Source of the DNA: Clostridiales bacterium
Lineage (GTDB): Bacteria > Bacillota > Clostridia > Christensenellales > Aristaeellaceae
DNA length: 64,000 nucleotides
NCBI GenBank assembly: GCA_016930575.1
Contig: JAFGGL010000019.1
Coordinates: 55,103-119,102 of the forward strand
Direction: 5' to 3'
The notes under the pieces were generated by a model. That model did no database searches, was not told where the DNA came from, and was given only the letters and a program-made list of their open reading frames with translations. Below, piece by piece: positions 25,230 to 34,570 of this stretch (within the stretch, counting starts at the first letter, position 1; each line of letters begins with the position of its first letter). The translations under genes were made by a program, and so were the position numbers.

Positions 25230-26372
25230 TCACGCCGTTTTGGCGCGCCGCCTCCGGTAGATCCAAAGCGCGCTTGCCCCGACCAGCAAAGCCGAGAAAC
25301 CGATACCCAGCCACAGCCAGGGCCTTCCGGCGTCGCCGGTCTGCGGCGAGGTAGAACCTCCGCAGTCGCCGATCATTTCCACATAGCGGAAGCTGGGATT
25401 GTTGAGCAGCTGCCCCATGGCGGGAGTCCACGATGTTTTTCCCGCTCCGCTGCTTAAGGCCGAAACCAGAATATCCCCCGAAACCGAGGGGCTGCGTGGC
25501 GTGGACGTCGTATCGTAAATCGCAGGTTCTTCTTCGCTGGAGAATATCACTTTCCCGCAAGTCACGATTAATTCATCGTCCTGGGTACCAGCGGGCCAGT
25601 ACAGGCCGCTCACGCCTTCCTGGCTTGTAAACTCTCCGTAGCCGCCGGTCACACGAACATCTCCGGCATACAGCGATCCCCCGGCGTATCCCTTCGCGAC
25701 CGATGTGATATTCCCGCCGCTCAATCCGAAGGAACCTTCCGCCCTCACTCCGATCGCGGTCGTACTTCCGGTAACGTCAATGGACACCTGTCCTCCAATC
25801 ATCGCTACATCCTGTGTGCACCGTATACCTGTCGAAAGCGCTCCGTAAACCGTGATATCTACCGTTCCGCTTTCGATGTATACGTCATAGGAATCCTCCC
25901 GGATCCCAACGACCGTCGTACCACCCGCGTCATTGTGAAGGTCAATGGTCAGGGTTCCTGTCGCGGCGCTTTCGGTGAACGTTATGGTGCCGTGCTGGCA
26001 AAACAGTCCGTGCAGCGATCCCGCTTTTGATCCGCTGTACGTCAGGAAATTGTTGCCCTCAAGTTCCACAATGACGTCCCCGCCAAGCACGACCATGATG
26101 TTTACCGTTCCCGAGGTCAGCGTGCTGAACGAAGCGTCTTTCAACCTTAGCGTTGGCGTAGGCGTGGTGCTCGTATCAAAAAACACATTCCAGTTTGCAG
26201 CCGTACCGTAACTGCCGCTGTTGAGCAGATACGGATTGCCCGCCGTTAGGGTACGGTTTGCCACCAAGACCTGCGTGGCAGGCCCGGCAAAGGCTACTGG
26301 CACCGTAATGAACAATAGTAAAACTGTAAACAGCGCTGCCAGCAGCAGGTGCTTTTTGATATTCATTTTCAT
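25230..26372 (-). CDS. Surface protein with LPxTG-type anchor (degenerate SPQTG), copy 2
   Basis: 380 residues. Signal peptide 'KKHLLLAALFTVLLLFITVPVAFAG'. The body is a series of short strands with repeated 'sGGxvsi.v.G' turns ('DGVRAEGSFGLSGG'-like spacing), as in right-handed beta-helix or parallel-beta surface proteins. C-terminus has 'SPQTGDAG', a hydrophobic span 'WLWLGIGFSALLVGASALWIY' and an 'RRRRAK' tail, the layout of a sortase sorting signal but with Ser in place of Leu. Its tandem paralogue just upstream has a regular LPQTG. Ribosome binding site GGAGG 9 bp upstream. No sortase gene in the window. Ligand unknown. Confidence 0.8.
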   Translation of the reverse strand: MKMNIKKHLLLAALFTVLLLFITVPVAFAGPATQVLVANRTLTAGNPYLLNSGSYGTAANWNVFFDTSTTPTPTLRLKDASFSTLTSGTVNIMVVLGGDVIVELEGNNFLTYSGSKAGSLHGLFCQHGTITFTESAATGTLTIDLHNDAGGTTVVGIREDSYDVYIESGTVDITVYGALSTGIRCTQDVAMIGGQVSIDVTGSTTAIGVRAEGSFGLSGGNITSVAKGYAGGSLYAGDVRVTGGYGEFTSQEGVSGLYWPAGTQDDELIVTCGKVIFSSEEEPAIYDTTSTPRSPSVSGDILVSALSSGAGKTSWTPAMGQLLNNPSFRYVEMIGDCGGSTSPQTGDAGRPWLWLGIGFSALLVGASALWIYRRRRAKTA

Positions 26373-26467
26373 AGGGTATATCCTCCGGATTTGATTGGGA
26401 AGTGTATTGCCTCATCGTTTTTACATTTGATTTAGAAATAGCAAAACTCTTAGAAAATCGGACAATC

Positions 26468-26503
26468 AACACGGACTGCCGCGGGGTCGCGGCAACCCGT
26501 GTT
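26468..26503 (-). terminator. Hairpin after surface protein copy 1
   Basis: On the minus strand AACACGG... pairs with ...CCGTGTT around a second GC-rich stem (GCCGCG/CGCGGC). The T-rich tract follows only after several bases, so termination is probably partial. Confidence 0.45.
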
Positions 26504-26521
26504 ATGCTATTGAAAGCAACA

Positions 26522-27676
26522 TTACGCCGTTTTAGCATACCGTTTTCTGAAAATCCAGAACACGCCTGCGCCGACAAACACAGCCGCGAAACCGATACCC
26601 AGCCACAGCCACGGCCTGCCTGCGTCGCCGGTTTGCGGCAAGGGCGGCTCTTCGCTCTCGCCGAGCATCTCCACATAGTGGAAGCTGTAATTGCTGAACA
26701 GCTGCCCCATAGCCGGAGCCCACGTGGTTTTCCCCGTACCATCGCTTATGGATGCAACCAGAATATCCCCTGAAACCGAGAGGCTGGGGTACGGAGATGT
26801 TGCATCAAGAAGCGCCGCTTGATTTGCACTGGTGAATATAACTTGCCCGCCGGTCACTGCCATATCTTCACTTGTTGAACCGGGAGGAAAAAATAAACCA
26901 AAAGCGGAACCTAGGCCATCAAACTCTCCGGATCCGCCGGTAATACTTACCTCTGTGCTATATAGAGCCCCGCTGCTGCCGCCAAACCCATAAACAGTTG
27001 CGGAAACGGTACCTCCGCTCAGGCTGAACGCTGTATCCGCTCTCACCCCTGCAACATATGTCGAGCCCACAGGAACAGCTAATGATACCTGGCCGCCGCT
27101 GACACTCACCTGCTGTTCGGTAAATACGCCATAGGAATACATTCCCTGCGTTGAGATATCAATCGTCCCGCCTTGGATAGATATCTCGTTATGATTTCTG
27201 ATTCCTGCCGTCGTATACCCGCTGGCACCGTTCAATATGCTAATGGTCAAGTTTCCCGAAGCGCCGCTCTCGGTGATTGTCACGCTGCCATTCGGGCAAA
27301 ATATCCCGTTCATGTTTATGCCGCTACCACCGCTGTAATATAAGTAGTTCGTGCCCTCAAGCTCCACGATGATGTCTCCGCCATTCACAACAACGACACT
27401 TAATTCTCCTGATGCGTTTGTCATTGTATTAAACGACGCGTTTTTTAGCCTCAGCGTTGGCGCAGGCGAGGTGCTCGTATCGAAATGCACGTTCCAGTTA
27501 GAAGGATTGCCGTAGCTGCCGCTGTTTAGCAGGTACGGTTGGCTTACCGATAAAGGATGGTTTGCTATTACGACCTGCGTGGCGGGACCGGCAAGGGCGG
27601 CAGACATCGTAATACACAGCAGCAAAACTGTAAACAGCGCTGCCAGCAACAAGTGCTTGCTGATATTCATTTTCAT
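26522..27676 (-). CDS. Surface protein with LPQTG sortase anchor, copy 1
   Basis: 384 residues from the ATG at 27676 (GGAGG 9 bp upstream); the track start at 27754 lies in the promoter region. Signal peptide, then the same beta-rich body as the next gene with shared blocks such as 'PYLLNSGSYG', 'NWNVHFDTST', 'PTLRLKNASF', 'GGDIIVELEG' and 'GDILVASISDGTGKTTWAPAMGQL'. C-terminus 'LPQTGDAG', hydrophobic span and 'RKRYAK' tail: a standard sortase substrate. Four 'GGxV' turns suggest a parallel-beta fold. Likely a cell-surface adhesin or glycan-binding protein, by inference from architecture alone. Confidence 0.83.
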   Translation of the reverse strand: MKMNISKHLLLAALFTVLLLCITMSAALAGPATQVVIANHPLSVSQPYLLNSGSYGNPSNWNVHFDTSTSPAPTLRLKNASFNTMTNASGELSVVVVNGGDIIVELEGTNYLYYSGGSGINMNGIFCPNGSVTITESGASGNLTISILNGASGYTTAGIRNHNEISIQGGTIDISTQGMYSYGVFTEQQVSVSGGQVSLAVPVGSTYVAGVRADTAFSLSGGTVSATVYGFGGSSGALYSTEVSITGGSGEFDGLGSAFGLFFPPGSTSEDMAVTGGQVIFTSANQAALLDATSPYPSLSVSGDILVASISDGTGKTTWAPAMGQLFSNYSFHYVEMLGESEEPPLPQTGDAGRPWLWLGIGFAAVFVGAGVFWIFRKRYAKTA

Positions 27677-28129
27677 AGGATTTATCCTCCTGATTGATTG
27701 GTAAAGAATGGCTTCATTAGAATTCTTTGCATTTGATAGAAAAATAACACACACACAACTTGTGTCAACACCATGAGATGTTAAATGTTCTTTAAGTGAT
27801 TCAGCAAAGCATCATATATTAACTTGGAGATTTACAGTTTTTTACAGCATGTCTGGCGTCTGAAGCCGTAGATACATAACAATAATACTTATGCTTTCCA
27901 TATGATACTATAAAGCACCCGATATTTACCGGAAATGGTAATATTTTATTAAGATATTATTCATATATTTCTGTCGGATTCTGCGGCTTGCCATCGCCAA
28001 ACAAAGCGTGATAGACTGTGTTCGGAAATAACGCAACCGGCCGTTTTGCCGGAATGAAGTCAATACCGCATTTCAAGTCAAGAAATTATTCTTTGTTTCC
28101 GATATCGTTGATCGCGGGGAGGCGAGAGT
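27677..28129. other. AT-rich intergenic region with divergent promoters
   Basis: No coding potential seen. On the minus strand TTGACA (27768-27763), 16-bp spacer and TATTTT (27746-27741) could serve the surface protein genes. The rest is much more AT-rich than the surroundings. A weak TTGCCA/TAGACT pair near 27990-28020 may drive the AraC gene. Confidence 0.4.
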
Positions 28130-29059
28130 TTGGCAGGGCACGAACAAAGCGAAGTATCGGCGGCGGTGGAGCGCATGCGAAAGTATATTGACGCGCATCT
28201 GCAGGAAGCGGTCACCGCAAGCGACGTGGCGAAGGCCGCCGGGTATTCCCAGTTCCACGCGGCGCGTATATTCAGGGAGGAAACAGGCCTGTCTCCGTTT
28301 GAGTATATCCGCCGGGAGCGGCTGACCGCGTCGGCGCACGCGCTGCGCGGCGGCGGCCAAAAGGTGCTGGACGTCGCGCTGGATTTCGTGTTCGCCAGCC
28401 ACGAGGGCTTTACGCGGGCGTTTGCAAACGGCTTTGGCATTACGCCCAAGAAGTACGCCGGCTGCCCGCCGCCGGAAGGCTGGCTTGTTCCCCGCCGGTA
28501 TCTCGACCGCTCCAAATCAAGACAGGAGGAAACGAATATGGATCAAACAGCGGTCATCTTCACACAAATCGTTGAGCGCCCGGCGCGCAAGCTGATTTTA
28601 AAACGCAGCAAAGCCGCCGGCGACTACTTCGCCTACTGCGGGGAGGTGGGCTGCGGAGAAAGCAACGCCTCCGCCCCGTGGGACATCCTCACGACCATCA
28701 AGGAAGCCTTGTACGAGCCCGTCGGCCTGTGGCTGCCGGACAACATGCGCCCGGCCGGAACGGGAGTTTACGCCCACGGGGTGGAGGTCCCCGCGGACTA
28801 CAGCGGCAAGATTCCCGAAGGTTTTGACGTGATCGACCTCGCCCCGTGCAAGCTGCTGGTATTTCAGGGCGAACCCTACGACGACTGTGATTTCCAGAGG
28901 GCCGTCGAGCTGTGCATGGAAAGAATCGGCAAGTTCAACCCCGAAGTCTACGGCTACCGGTACGCGCCGGATGAAGCGCCCAGGATGCAGCTTGCCCCCA
29001 TGGGCTGGCGCGGGTATATCGAACTGCTCCCGGTCAGGAGCATGAACAAGCAGGGATAG
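28130..29059 (+). CDS. AraC-family regulator with GyrI-like effector domain
   Basis: 309 residues from a TTG start preceded by GGGGAGG. Residues about 10-115 form an AraC/XylS pair of helix-turn-helices: 'AVTASDVAKAAGYSQFHAARIFREETGLSPFEYIRRERL' and 'VLDVALDFVFASHEGFTRAFANGFGITPKKY'. The C-terminal 160 residues ('FTQIVERPARKLILKRSKAAGDYFAY', ending in an 'LLPVR' strand) look like a SoxS/GyrI-type ligand-binding domain. This layout (HTH first, GyrI-like second) is typical of small-molecule-responsive activators such as Rob. Target genes cannot be told; the flanking genes are divergent or separated by a terminator. Confidence 0.85.
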   Translation: MAGHEQSEVSAAVERMRKYIDAHLQEAVTASDVAKAAGYSQFHAARIFREETGLSPFEYIRRERLTASAHALRGGGQKVLDVALDFVFASHEGFTRAFANGFGITPKKYAGCPPPEGWLVPRRYLDRSKSRQEETNMDQTAVIFTQIVERPARKLILKRSKAAGDYFAYCGEVGCGESNASAPWDILTTIKEALYEPVGLWLPDNMRPAGTGVYAHGVEVPADYSGKIPEGFDVIDLAPCKLLVFQGEPYDDCDFQRAVELCMERIGKFNPEVYGYRYAPDEAPRMQLAPMGWRGYIELLPVRSMNKQG

Positions 29060-29097
29060 CCCCAAACCACAGACGTCCGGTTTAGCAGACGCCTTTG

Positions 29098-29131
29098 CCG
29101 CCGCGGGCCTCGTACAGCCCGCGGCGGTTTT
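29098..29131 (+). terminator. Terminator of the AraC-type gene
   Basis: CCGCCGCGGGC (29098-29108) pairs with GCCCGCGGCGG (29117-29127), then TTTT. Confidence 0.85.
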
Positions 29132-29213
29132 CTATGCCGCTGCCGGCATTTCCTTCCGGCGCAGGGTTTTTCTGTACAAATAAAAATATTCATGCATAAA
29201 TATAAAAAAGTGC

Positions 29214-29242
29214 TTGACAAAATATTACAAGTATATTAATAT
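29214..29242 (+). promoter_or_regulatory. Strong promoter of the GT84-like gene
   Basis: Perfect TTGACA (29214-29219), 17-bp spacer, TAATAT (29237-29242) in a very AT-rich stretch. The leader to the start codon at 29418 is about 170 nt, without a recognisable riboswitch. Confidence 0.75.
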
Positions 29243-29417
29243 ATTAACGAAATAGTAATAATTGTGTAATAATTATGTTATATTTCCCCCTTGCTCCTTT
29301 GCTCTCCGGCCATCAGCCCTACTGCCGCAACCCCTATACAGAAAGCAATAAAGACTGTTTTCACTCAAGACCGATTCTCACGTTATGAGCGCGCCTTAAG
29401 AGGAGGCCAATCATCAT

Positions 29418-32400
29418 ATGAGTATGCTGATGCATGAAGCATATCCGAAAGTATACGAAAAGCCTTATGTTCGCAGAAATAATCAAAAAGCTTACAGCTC
29501 AAGCATCGTAAACGCAGAGATATCAATCGCTAAAGGCAGTCCGTTATTCAAAGCAAGGGTCAGGCAGGCCCTGGAAGAATTGCAGATATCGGGCTATGCC
29601 GCCATAGACAAATATCCGCTGCCCGCGAAGTTCATCATCGCGAGCGATCGTATCATATATGACGGTACTCTCGGCATCCTGTACCTGAACCGGAAATTGA
29701 AAAAAGACGAAATGAAAGATATCCTGGTTTCCTGTTCGGAAGGCGTCCGGGATTTTTCTCTCTATTCCTTACGGGCTTTGCAGGCCATCCGGGCTTCGTC
29801 GGTCTACTATAAACTGAATACGGTCTATCGCAGGATTATGCGCAAACCCCTTGAAAAAAGAGTAACCAAAGACGTAATGAAAATCATCACTTCTCCGCCC
29901 AAAGGCAAGGTCTCAACAGAGGATCAGCACTTCCTGCTGACCACCATGCGGCTGGAGATGTTTATGAAGGCGCTGTGCGTGAAAGTAGAGAAGCGCTCGT
30001 TGATCCGTCTGCTGACCGAAGAACAAAAGAAACTGAAACAACGGCTGCTGTCGCTTCAGAAACAGCAGCTTGCGGGCTTGGATTCATTGGCCGAATGCGC
30101 ACAGCTTCGGGAAACCATCCAAAAAACGGACGAGCTCATCTACCGCAAGCGCCTGGCGTTTCAAAACAGGCTGATTAACCGGGTGTTCAGGAGTATCGAA
30201 ACGGAAAGCCGGACCGCCAATGTGCTTAAGATCAGTAAAAGAAACAGGAATAGACAGCAAAAGTTGGCTTCGGAAATACAGTCTCTGCAGTCCGCGCTTT
30301 CAAACATCGAAGCGGAGGGGTCGTACCACGGCCGCCGCAGGCAGGCGGCGCTGTCCAAGAAACTGACCGCGCTAAAGAGAAAAAACCTGCAATGTTCCTA
30401 CTTAAGCGCATGCTATGAAAACCGGCAGAAATTCACGAATAAACTGAAGGCCCACATGGAAAAGTACCATCAAACCGAGCTGATTCCCGCAAGTTTTCAC
30501 AAGTCGGCGCAGATGCGTGTTTTCAATACGCTGCGGTTTTTGATCAGCGCCCTGTTCGTAGGCGTATACCTGTTCGTCATCCGGTTCCCCCTGGCTCTCG
30601 CCCCCTTCCTGTTCCTGCTCGGGCTGTATGTATTCCAACCGATAGCCAATAAATTCACCATCCTGCTGATGACCAGATACACCAACAACTGCGGCCTGAA
30701 ACGGCTGTCCGCCCCCGAGCTGAAGCTTGAGATCGTAAAGCGGGCCGCTCACGGGCAGTACTTCTGCGCGGTGGACCTGCCGCTTTATACGGGCAAAGTC
30801 GAAGAACTCTATACGACCGAATACTACATCAAGAAAAACCTGAAGAATCTGCGCAATACGCTGTCGTATTACCCCAAACTCGCTATCATATACCAGATTA
30901 CATCCAATACCGCAGACAGGAAGATCGTCGAGCGGGAAGTCGCGATTACCCAACGGGCGCAGGCGATGGCGAACCTGCTTTACGGGAAGACCCGAATCTA
31001 CTTCCTGTATCTGCACAGAAGTTCGTCCACCGCCAAAAAGGTCGGTAATATCCTTGCCTCGCACCTGTTGAAGCAGCACGGCTATACCTATCCTGTGATC
31101 TATACCGACAAGGAGAAGTTCCAGACCACATTCGAGCCCAAACCGCTGTTTGACAGGGTATACGGCAATTTCCACGGTTCGCTTTGCAGACGCGCCCATG
31201 AATCGGCTTTCTCCATGGCCAGAAACAACGCGATTATCAAAGACATCCTCGCCGGCAAACAGATTCCGCTGTCGGACAAAATCGAGTTCTCCTTCTTCAT
31301 CGACAACAAAAATGAGATACAGCCCGGCAGTTTCGAGGCTGCGCTCGCGGCGATGCTGCACCCCGAAAACAGAAGCATCACCATCCTGCAGCCGCAAATG
31401 AGCATAGAGGATCCGGTGTATGAGGGGCGTTTTATCACCTCGGCGTTTCTGCGCATGATGCGCATCGCAAGAGACGTACACAACGACAGATACCTGGCCA
31501 CGCTCCACGGCTTGTACAACAACATGAGCGCGTATTACGGCAAGGGGATGCTGCGGCTCAGTCAATACGATTATATGGTGATGAACGAGATCCTCAACCT
31601 GAAATATATCGACTCGCACGACTGGCAGGAAAGCGTATTCAACCAGGCCGCCCTGGCAATCAGCGGCGATACCAGGATAAACGCCGTGAAACAGCCTGCC
31701 GACGATTGCGACAGCCAGTACAGCGTGTTATTGGAAAAGGGACATGAAAGCATACTTCTTACGCTGATATTCCGCAGCGATACATGCACAATACTCTATC
31801 CCGACGGGAATTCCCGGGAGATCTATATTGCGGGTAAAACCCCGGATGAAGAGAAAATCAAGAGTGCCCTGGATTACATTGACAACAAAGTCGACGTCGG
31901 GGAAAGAGAGTTGATCTCGACCATCGGCAGTTATCAGCGGGATGCACGGTGGCTGAAGGGCGATCTGCAGATGCTGCACACGTTTGCGGCCTACCGCAGG
32001 TATATGCCGCCGTATCACAGGTTTCACATGGGCAATATTTTCAGGCGGTTTGCCAATGAGCTCACGCTACTGACCTGGGTTGTGATGAATTTCGCGTTTT
32101 CGATACTGCGGCAATCGCCGACGGCCGGGCAGGAAACGCTGTTCATCCTGACCCTGTATTTGGCAATCACAGCCTTCGGTTTTGCCGGGATCGACCTGTT
32201 CATCTACCCGATATTCTTTGAAATCAAAAGCCGACCGGTCATGTATCCCCGGTCTGTGTTCAAGGTTTTCTTCAAAGCTGCAGCCGACGTATTGAAAAAA
32301 ATCGGCGTTGGCTTATGGCAGTTTGTGCTATACCTTTTGATCGCCTGGCCGAGAGTGTATCTCGGAATCAGAAGCTCGATCAAAGTACTCGCCGCGGGAA

Positions 32401-32672
32401 TCGATCAAAAAATAGATTGGGGCGCCGCCAGCAACGCCTGCATATCCGCGGAAGAAACCAGCAGGCAGGGCCTGCCGTTCGAACGGTTTCTGGTCCATTA
32501 TAAAAACTGTATGCTCCTGGGTATCATTCTTGTTGCGGGGCTGTTGTCCTTGATTCTACTCGGCAAAGCCTATACCTCCGTTTTGCTTCCGCTCAATCTC
32601 GGGATGATTGCCGTGGGTTTGATCTTCGCGCCGTTCGTCGCGTATTTCGTGTCCAAACAAATCAAGCAATAA
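29418..32672 (+). CDS. Large membrane glycosyltransferase-like protein, divergent GT84/OpgH type
   Basis: 1084 residues, no signal peptide. About 1-360 is a charged, helix-rich region with likely coiled coils (190-350). Two membrane spans lie near 370-420. A glycosyltransferase-like core (about 430-860) follows: 'SYYPKLAIIYQITSN', 'GKTRIYFLYLHRSS', 'FFIDNKNEI' (Asp629) then 'AMLHPENRSITILQPQMSI', 'SHDWQE' (733-738) and 'RDARWLKGDLQ' (842-851). In order these resemble the GT84 core of cyclic beta-1,2-glucan synthases (LDTDT, HPLNRP..ILQPRVS, SHDLLEG, RRHRWIRGDWQ) and, more distantly, OpgH. Four or more spans follow (880-930, 1030-1080). The usual second Asp is replaced by Lys, and the GH94 domain is missing. 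Ribosome binding site GAGGAGG. More AT-rich than its neighbours. Confidence 0.7.
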   Translation: MSMLMHEAYPKVYEKPYVRRNNQKAYSSSIVNAEISIAKGSPLFKARVRQALEELQISGYAAIDKYPLPAKFIIASDRIIYDGTLGILYLNRKLKKDEMKDILVSCSEGVRDFSLYSLRALQAIRASSVYYKLNTVYRRIMRKPLEKRVTKDVMKIITSPPKGKVSTEDQHFLLTTMRLEMFMKALCVKVEKRSLIRLLTEEQKKLKQRLLSLQKQQLAGLDSLAECAQLRETIQKTDELIYRKRLAFQNRLINRVFRSIETESRTANVLKISKRNRNRQQKLASEIQSLQSALSNIEAEGSYHGRRRQAALSKKLTALKRKNLQCSYLSACYENRQKFTNKLKAHMEKYHQTELIPASFHKSAQMRVFNTLRFLISALFVGVYLFVIRFPLALAPFLFLLGLYVFQPIANKFTILLMTRYTNNCGLKRLSAPELKLEIVKRAAHGQYFCAVDLPLYTGKVEELYTTEYYIKKNLKNLRNTLSYYPKLAIIYQITSNTADRKIVEREVAITQRAQAMANLLYGKTRIYFLYLHRSSSTAKKVGNILASHLLKQHGYTYPVIYTDKEKFQTTFEPKPLFDRVYGNFHGSLCRRAHESAFSMARNNAIIKDILAGKQIPLSDKIEFSFFIDNKNEIQPGSFEAALAAMLHPENRSITILQPQMSIEDPVYEGRFITSAFLRMMRIARDVHNDRYLATLHGLYNNMSAYYGKGMLRLSQYDYMVMNEILNLKYIDSHDWQESVFNQAALAISGDTRINAVKQPADDCDSQYSVLLEKGHESILLTLIFRSDTCTILYPDGNSREIYIAGKTPDEEKIKSALDYIDNKVDVGERELISTIGSYQRDARWLKGDLQMLHTFAAYRRYMPPYHRFHMGNIFRRFANELTLLTWVVMNFAFSILRQSPTAGQETLFILTLYLAITAFGFAGIDLFIYPIFFEIKSRPVMYPRSVFKVFFKAAADVLKKIGVGLWQFVLYLLIAWPRVYLGIRSSIKVLAAGIDQKIDWGAASNACISAEETSRQGLPFERFLVHYKNCMLLGIILVAGLLSLILLGKAYTSVLLPLNLGMIAVGLIFAPFVAYFVSKQIKQ

Positions 32673-32744
32673 TGCCCGTTCGGGCATACGCGACAGCCAC
32701 ACTCTTTCCGTGCAAAACCACGCCGGATTTTATACCGCCATGTC

Positions 32745-32780
32745 GCCGTCGCGGACTGCATATCGTCCGCGGCGGCTTTT
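32745..32780 (+). terminator. Terminator of the GT84-like gene
   Basis: GCCGTCGCGGAC pairs with GTCCGCGGCGGC (one G-U pair) across an 8-nt loop, followed by TTTT. Confidence 0.8.
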
Positions 32781-32886
32781 CCTTTGCAAAGAAAAACTCA
32801 TTTCACATCTCGCTTCGCCGCGGCTCCCTTCTAATCGAAACAAGATGAGAAGACGACTAGACTGTCATTTGATTTGCAGCGAAGCA

Positions 32887-32915
32887 TTGACCGCCGGCAT
32901 GGTCGGTGCTATCCT
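32887..32915 (+). promoter_or_regulatory. Probable promoter of the esterase/EFR1 genes
   Basis: TTGACC (32887-32892), 17-bp spacer, TATCCT (32910-32915), about 40 bp before the esterase start. Confidence 0.5.
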
Positions 32916-32953
32916 GAATGCAATGAGTCGAAACCAAAAACGGAGGTATCGTT

Positions 32954-33790
32954 ATGGCATTCACGAAGAAGACCTATCCGAACAATCCGCAAAGGACCGG
33001 CATGGCGCGGATGGTGGACGGCATTGCGTATTCGAAAATCGGCGGGGCAAAAACAACGCTCACGCTGCTGAGGCCCTGGGAAGAGGACGCGCGGTATCCG
33101 CTTGTTGTGTTTGTGCAGGGCTCGGGCTGGACGACCCCGGACCGCGGGTTTGAGATTCCCCAGCTTTCGCGGCTTTCGCAGCAAGGCTATGTGGTGGCGT
33201 CGGTCTGCCACCGCGACGCCACGGAAGGCAACCCGTTCCCCGCGTTCCTGCAGGATGTGAAAACGGCCATCCGCTTCCTGCGCGCGCATGCGGACGACTA
33301 CAGCATCGACGCTGGGCGCGTAGGCATCTACGGCACCTCCTCCGGCGGCAACACCGCCCTGCTTGCCGCCGCGACGGGCGACGATCCAAAGTACAGGACC
33401 GGAGAATATCCCGACGTGTCCGACGCGGTCAACTGCGTTGTATCCTGCTTCGGGCCGACGGATTTGACCATGATCCCGGATATCCAGGACCCGATGGACG
33501 ATATCTTCCTGGGCCTGATCGGCGACAACGATGCCGCCGCGGTGCTGCGGGAGATGAGCCCTTGCCGTTATATCAGCAAAGACGCTCCTTTCCCGCCCTG
33601 CCTGCTCGCGCACGGCACCGACGATTCGATCGTTCCGTATTTTATGGCAAAGGATATGGCGGAGAAGCTTTCCGCATGCGGAAAGGATGTGCGGCTGTTG
33701 ACCGTGACCGGCGCTCCGCACGAGGACACGTTCTGGAGCTGGCCGCTGATTGAGGATATCTATGCGTTTATCAAGGAACATATCGGCTGA
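32954..33790 (+). CDS. Alpha/beta hydrolase (BD-FAE/acetyl-esterase type)
   Basis: 278 residues, no signal peptide, so cytoplasmic. Alpha/beta-hydrolase fold: 'YPLVVFVQGSGW' (oxyanion region), nucleophile elbow 'GIYGTSSGGNTA' with Ser129, 'CLLAHGTDDSIVPY' with the acid Asp and 'TGAPHEDTFW' with the His. This arrangement is that of bacterial carbohydrate acetyl- or feruloyl-type esterases. The HGG of hormone-sensitive-lipase types is replaced by 'QGSG'. Substrate is inferred only from family: likely short acyl groups on plant-derived oligosaccharides. Ribosome binding site ACGGAGG. Confidence 0.82.
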   Translation: MAFTKKTYPNNPQRTGMARMVDGIAYSKIGGAKTTLTLLRPWEEDARYPLVVFVQGSGWTTPDRGFEIPQLSRLSQQGYVVASVCHRDATEGNPFPAFLQDVKTAIRFLRAHADDYSIDAGRVGIYGTSSGGNTALLAAATGDDPKYRTGEYPDVSDAVNCVVSCFGPTDLTMIPDIQDPMDDIFLGLIGDNDAAAVLREMSPCRYISKDAPFPPCLLAHGTDDSIVPYFMAKDMAEKLSACGKDVRLLTVTGAPHEDTFWSWPLIEDIYAFIKEHIG

Positions 33791-33817
33791 CGGCCTACCC
33801 TGCCTAAGGAGGTTCCC

Positions 33818-34570
33818 ATGATCCAAAACACGGCGAAGATCTACTTCTCCCCCACCGGCAACACCAAAAAAAGCGTGGACGCCATGGCGGCGGCCGTCGG
33901 AGGCAATATACTGGATCACGACGTGACCGTGGACAGGGACGGCGCGCCCTGCGTTTTCACCGCGGAGGACTTCGCGGTGTTCGGCATGCCCGTCTATGGC
34001 GGGCGTATCCCCATCGCGGCCAGGGACCGGCTGTTGCGGTTTCGGGGAAAACAAACCCCGTGCATCGTGCTGGTCACCTACGGCAACCGGCACTACGACG
34101 ACGCGCTTGTGGAGCTTGCGGATCTGGTGCAGGCGCAGGGATTTGTGGTCAAAGGCGCGGCGGCGCTGGTTGGTCGGCATACCTACGGCGATATCCAGGC
34201 CGGGCGCCCCGGCGCGGACGATTTGGCCGCGGACGCGGCGTTTGCCCGCAAGGCCGCGGCAAACGCGGTGGTAACTCCGCCGGATATTTACGGAAACCGC
34301 CCGTACAGGGACGGCGGAGGCGGCGGCGGGTTCCGGCCGCTGACCTCCGAGAACTGCACCGCCTGCGGCATCTGCGTGAGTAACTGCCCGATGCAGGCGA
34401 TCGGGGCGGACTGCAGAACCATCGATGATTCTTTATGCATCTCCTGCTTCCGCTGCATCCGCAAATGTCCGGAAAGTGCGAAACACATGAACACCGCAGA
34501 CTATCTCGCGTTCGCCGAGAGCTTTTCCGAACAGTTGAAAGCCCGGCGGGAGAACGAATATTTCCTGTAA
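33818..34570 (+). CDS. EFR1-type fused flavodoxin-ferredoxin
   Basis: 250 residues. N-terminal flavodoxin-like fold with the FMN phosphate loop 'YFSPTGNTKKS' and 'VFGMPVYGGRIP'; C-terminal double-cluster ferredoxin with 'CTACGICVSNCP' and 'CISCFRCIRKCP', eight Cys for two [4Fe-4S] clusters. A Gly-rich linker ('DGGGGGGF') joins the halves. Such EFR1 family proteins are widespread in anaerobic Clostridia as soluble electron carriers; partners are not known. Begins 28 bp after the esterase with AAGGAGG, probably co-transcribed. Confidence 0.9.
   Translation: MIQNTAKIYFSPTGNTKKSVDAMAAAVGGNILDHDVTVDRDGAPCVFTAEDFAVFGMPVYGGRIPIAARDRLLRFRGKQTPCIVLVTYGNRHYDDALVELADLVQAQGFVVKGAAALVGRHTYGDIQAGRPGADDLAADAAFARKAAANAVVTPPDIYGNRPYRDGGGGGGFRPLTSENCTACGICVSNCPMQAIGADCRTIDDSLCISCFRCIRKCPESAKHMNTADYLAFAESFSEQLKARRENEYFL

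Noticed and set aside
29243-29417. Riboswitch in the leader of the GT84-like gene
   Set aside because: No conserved aptamer motif or terminator/antiterminator pair was recognised.
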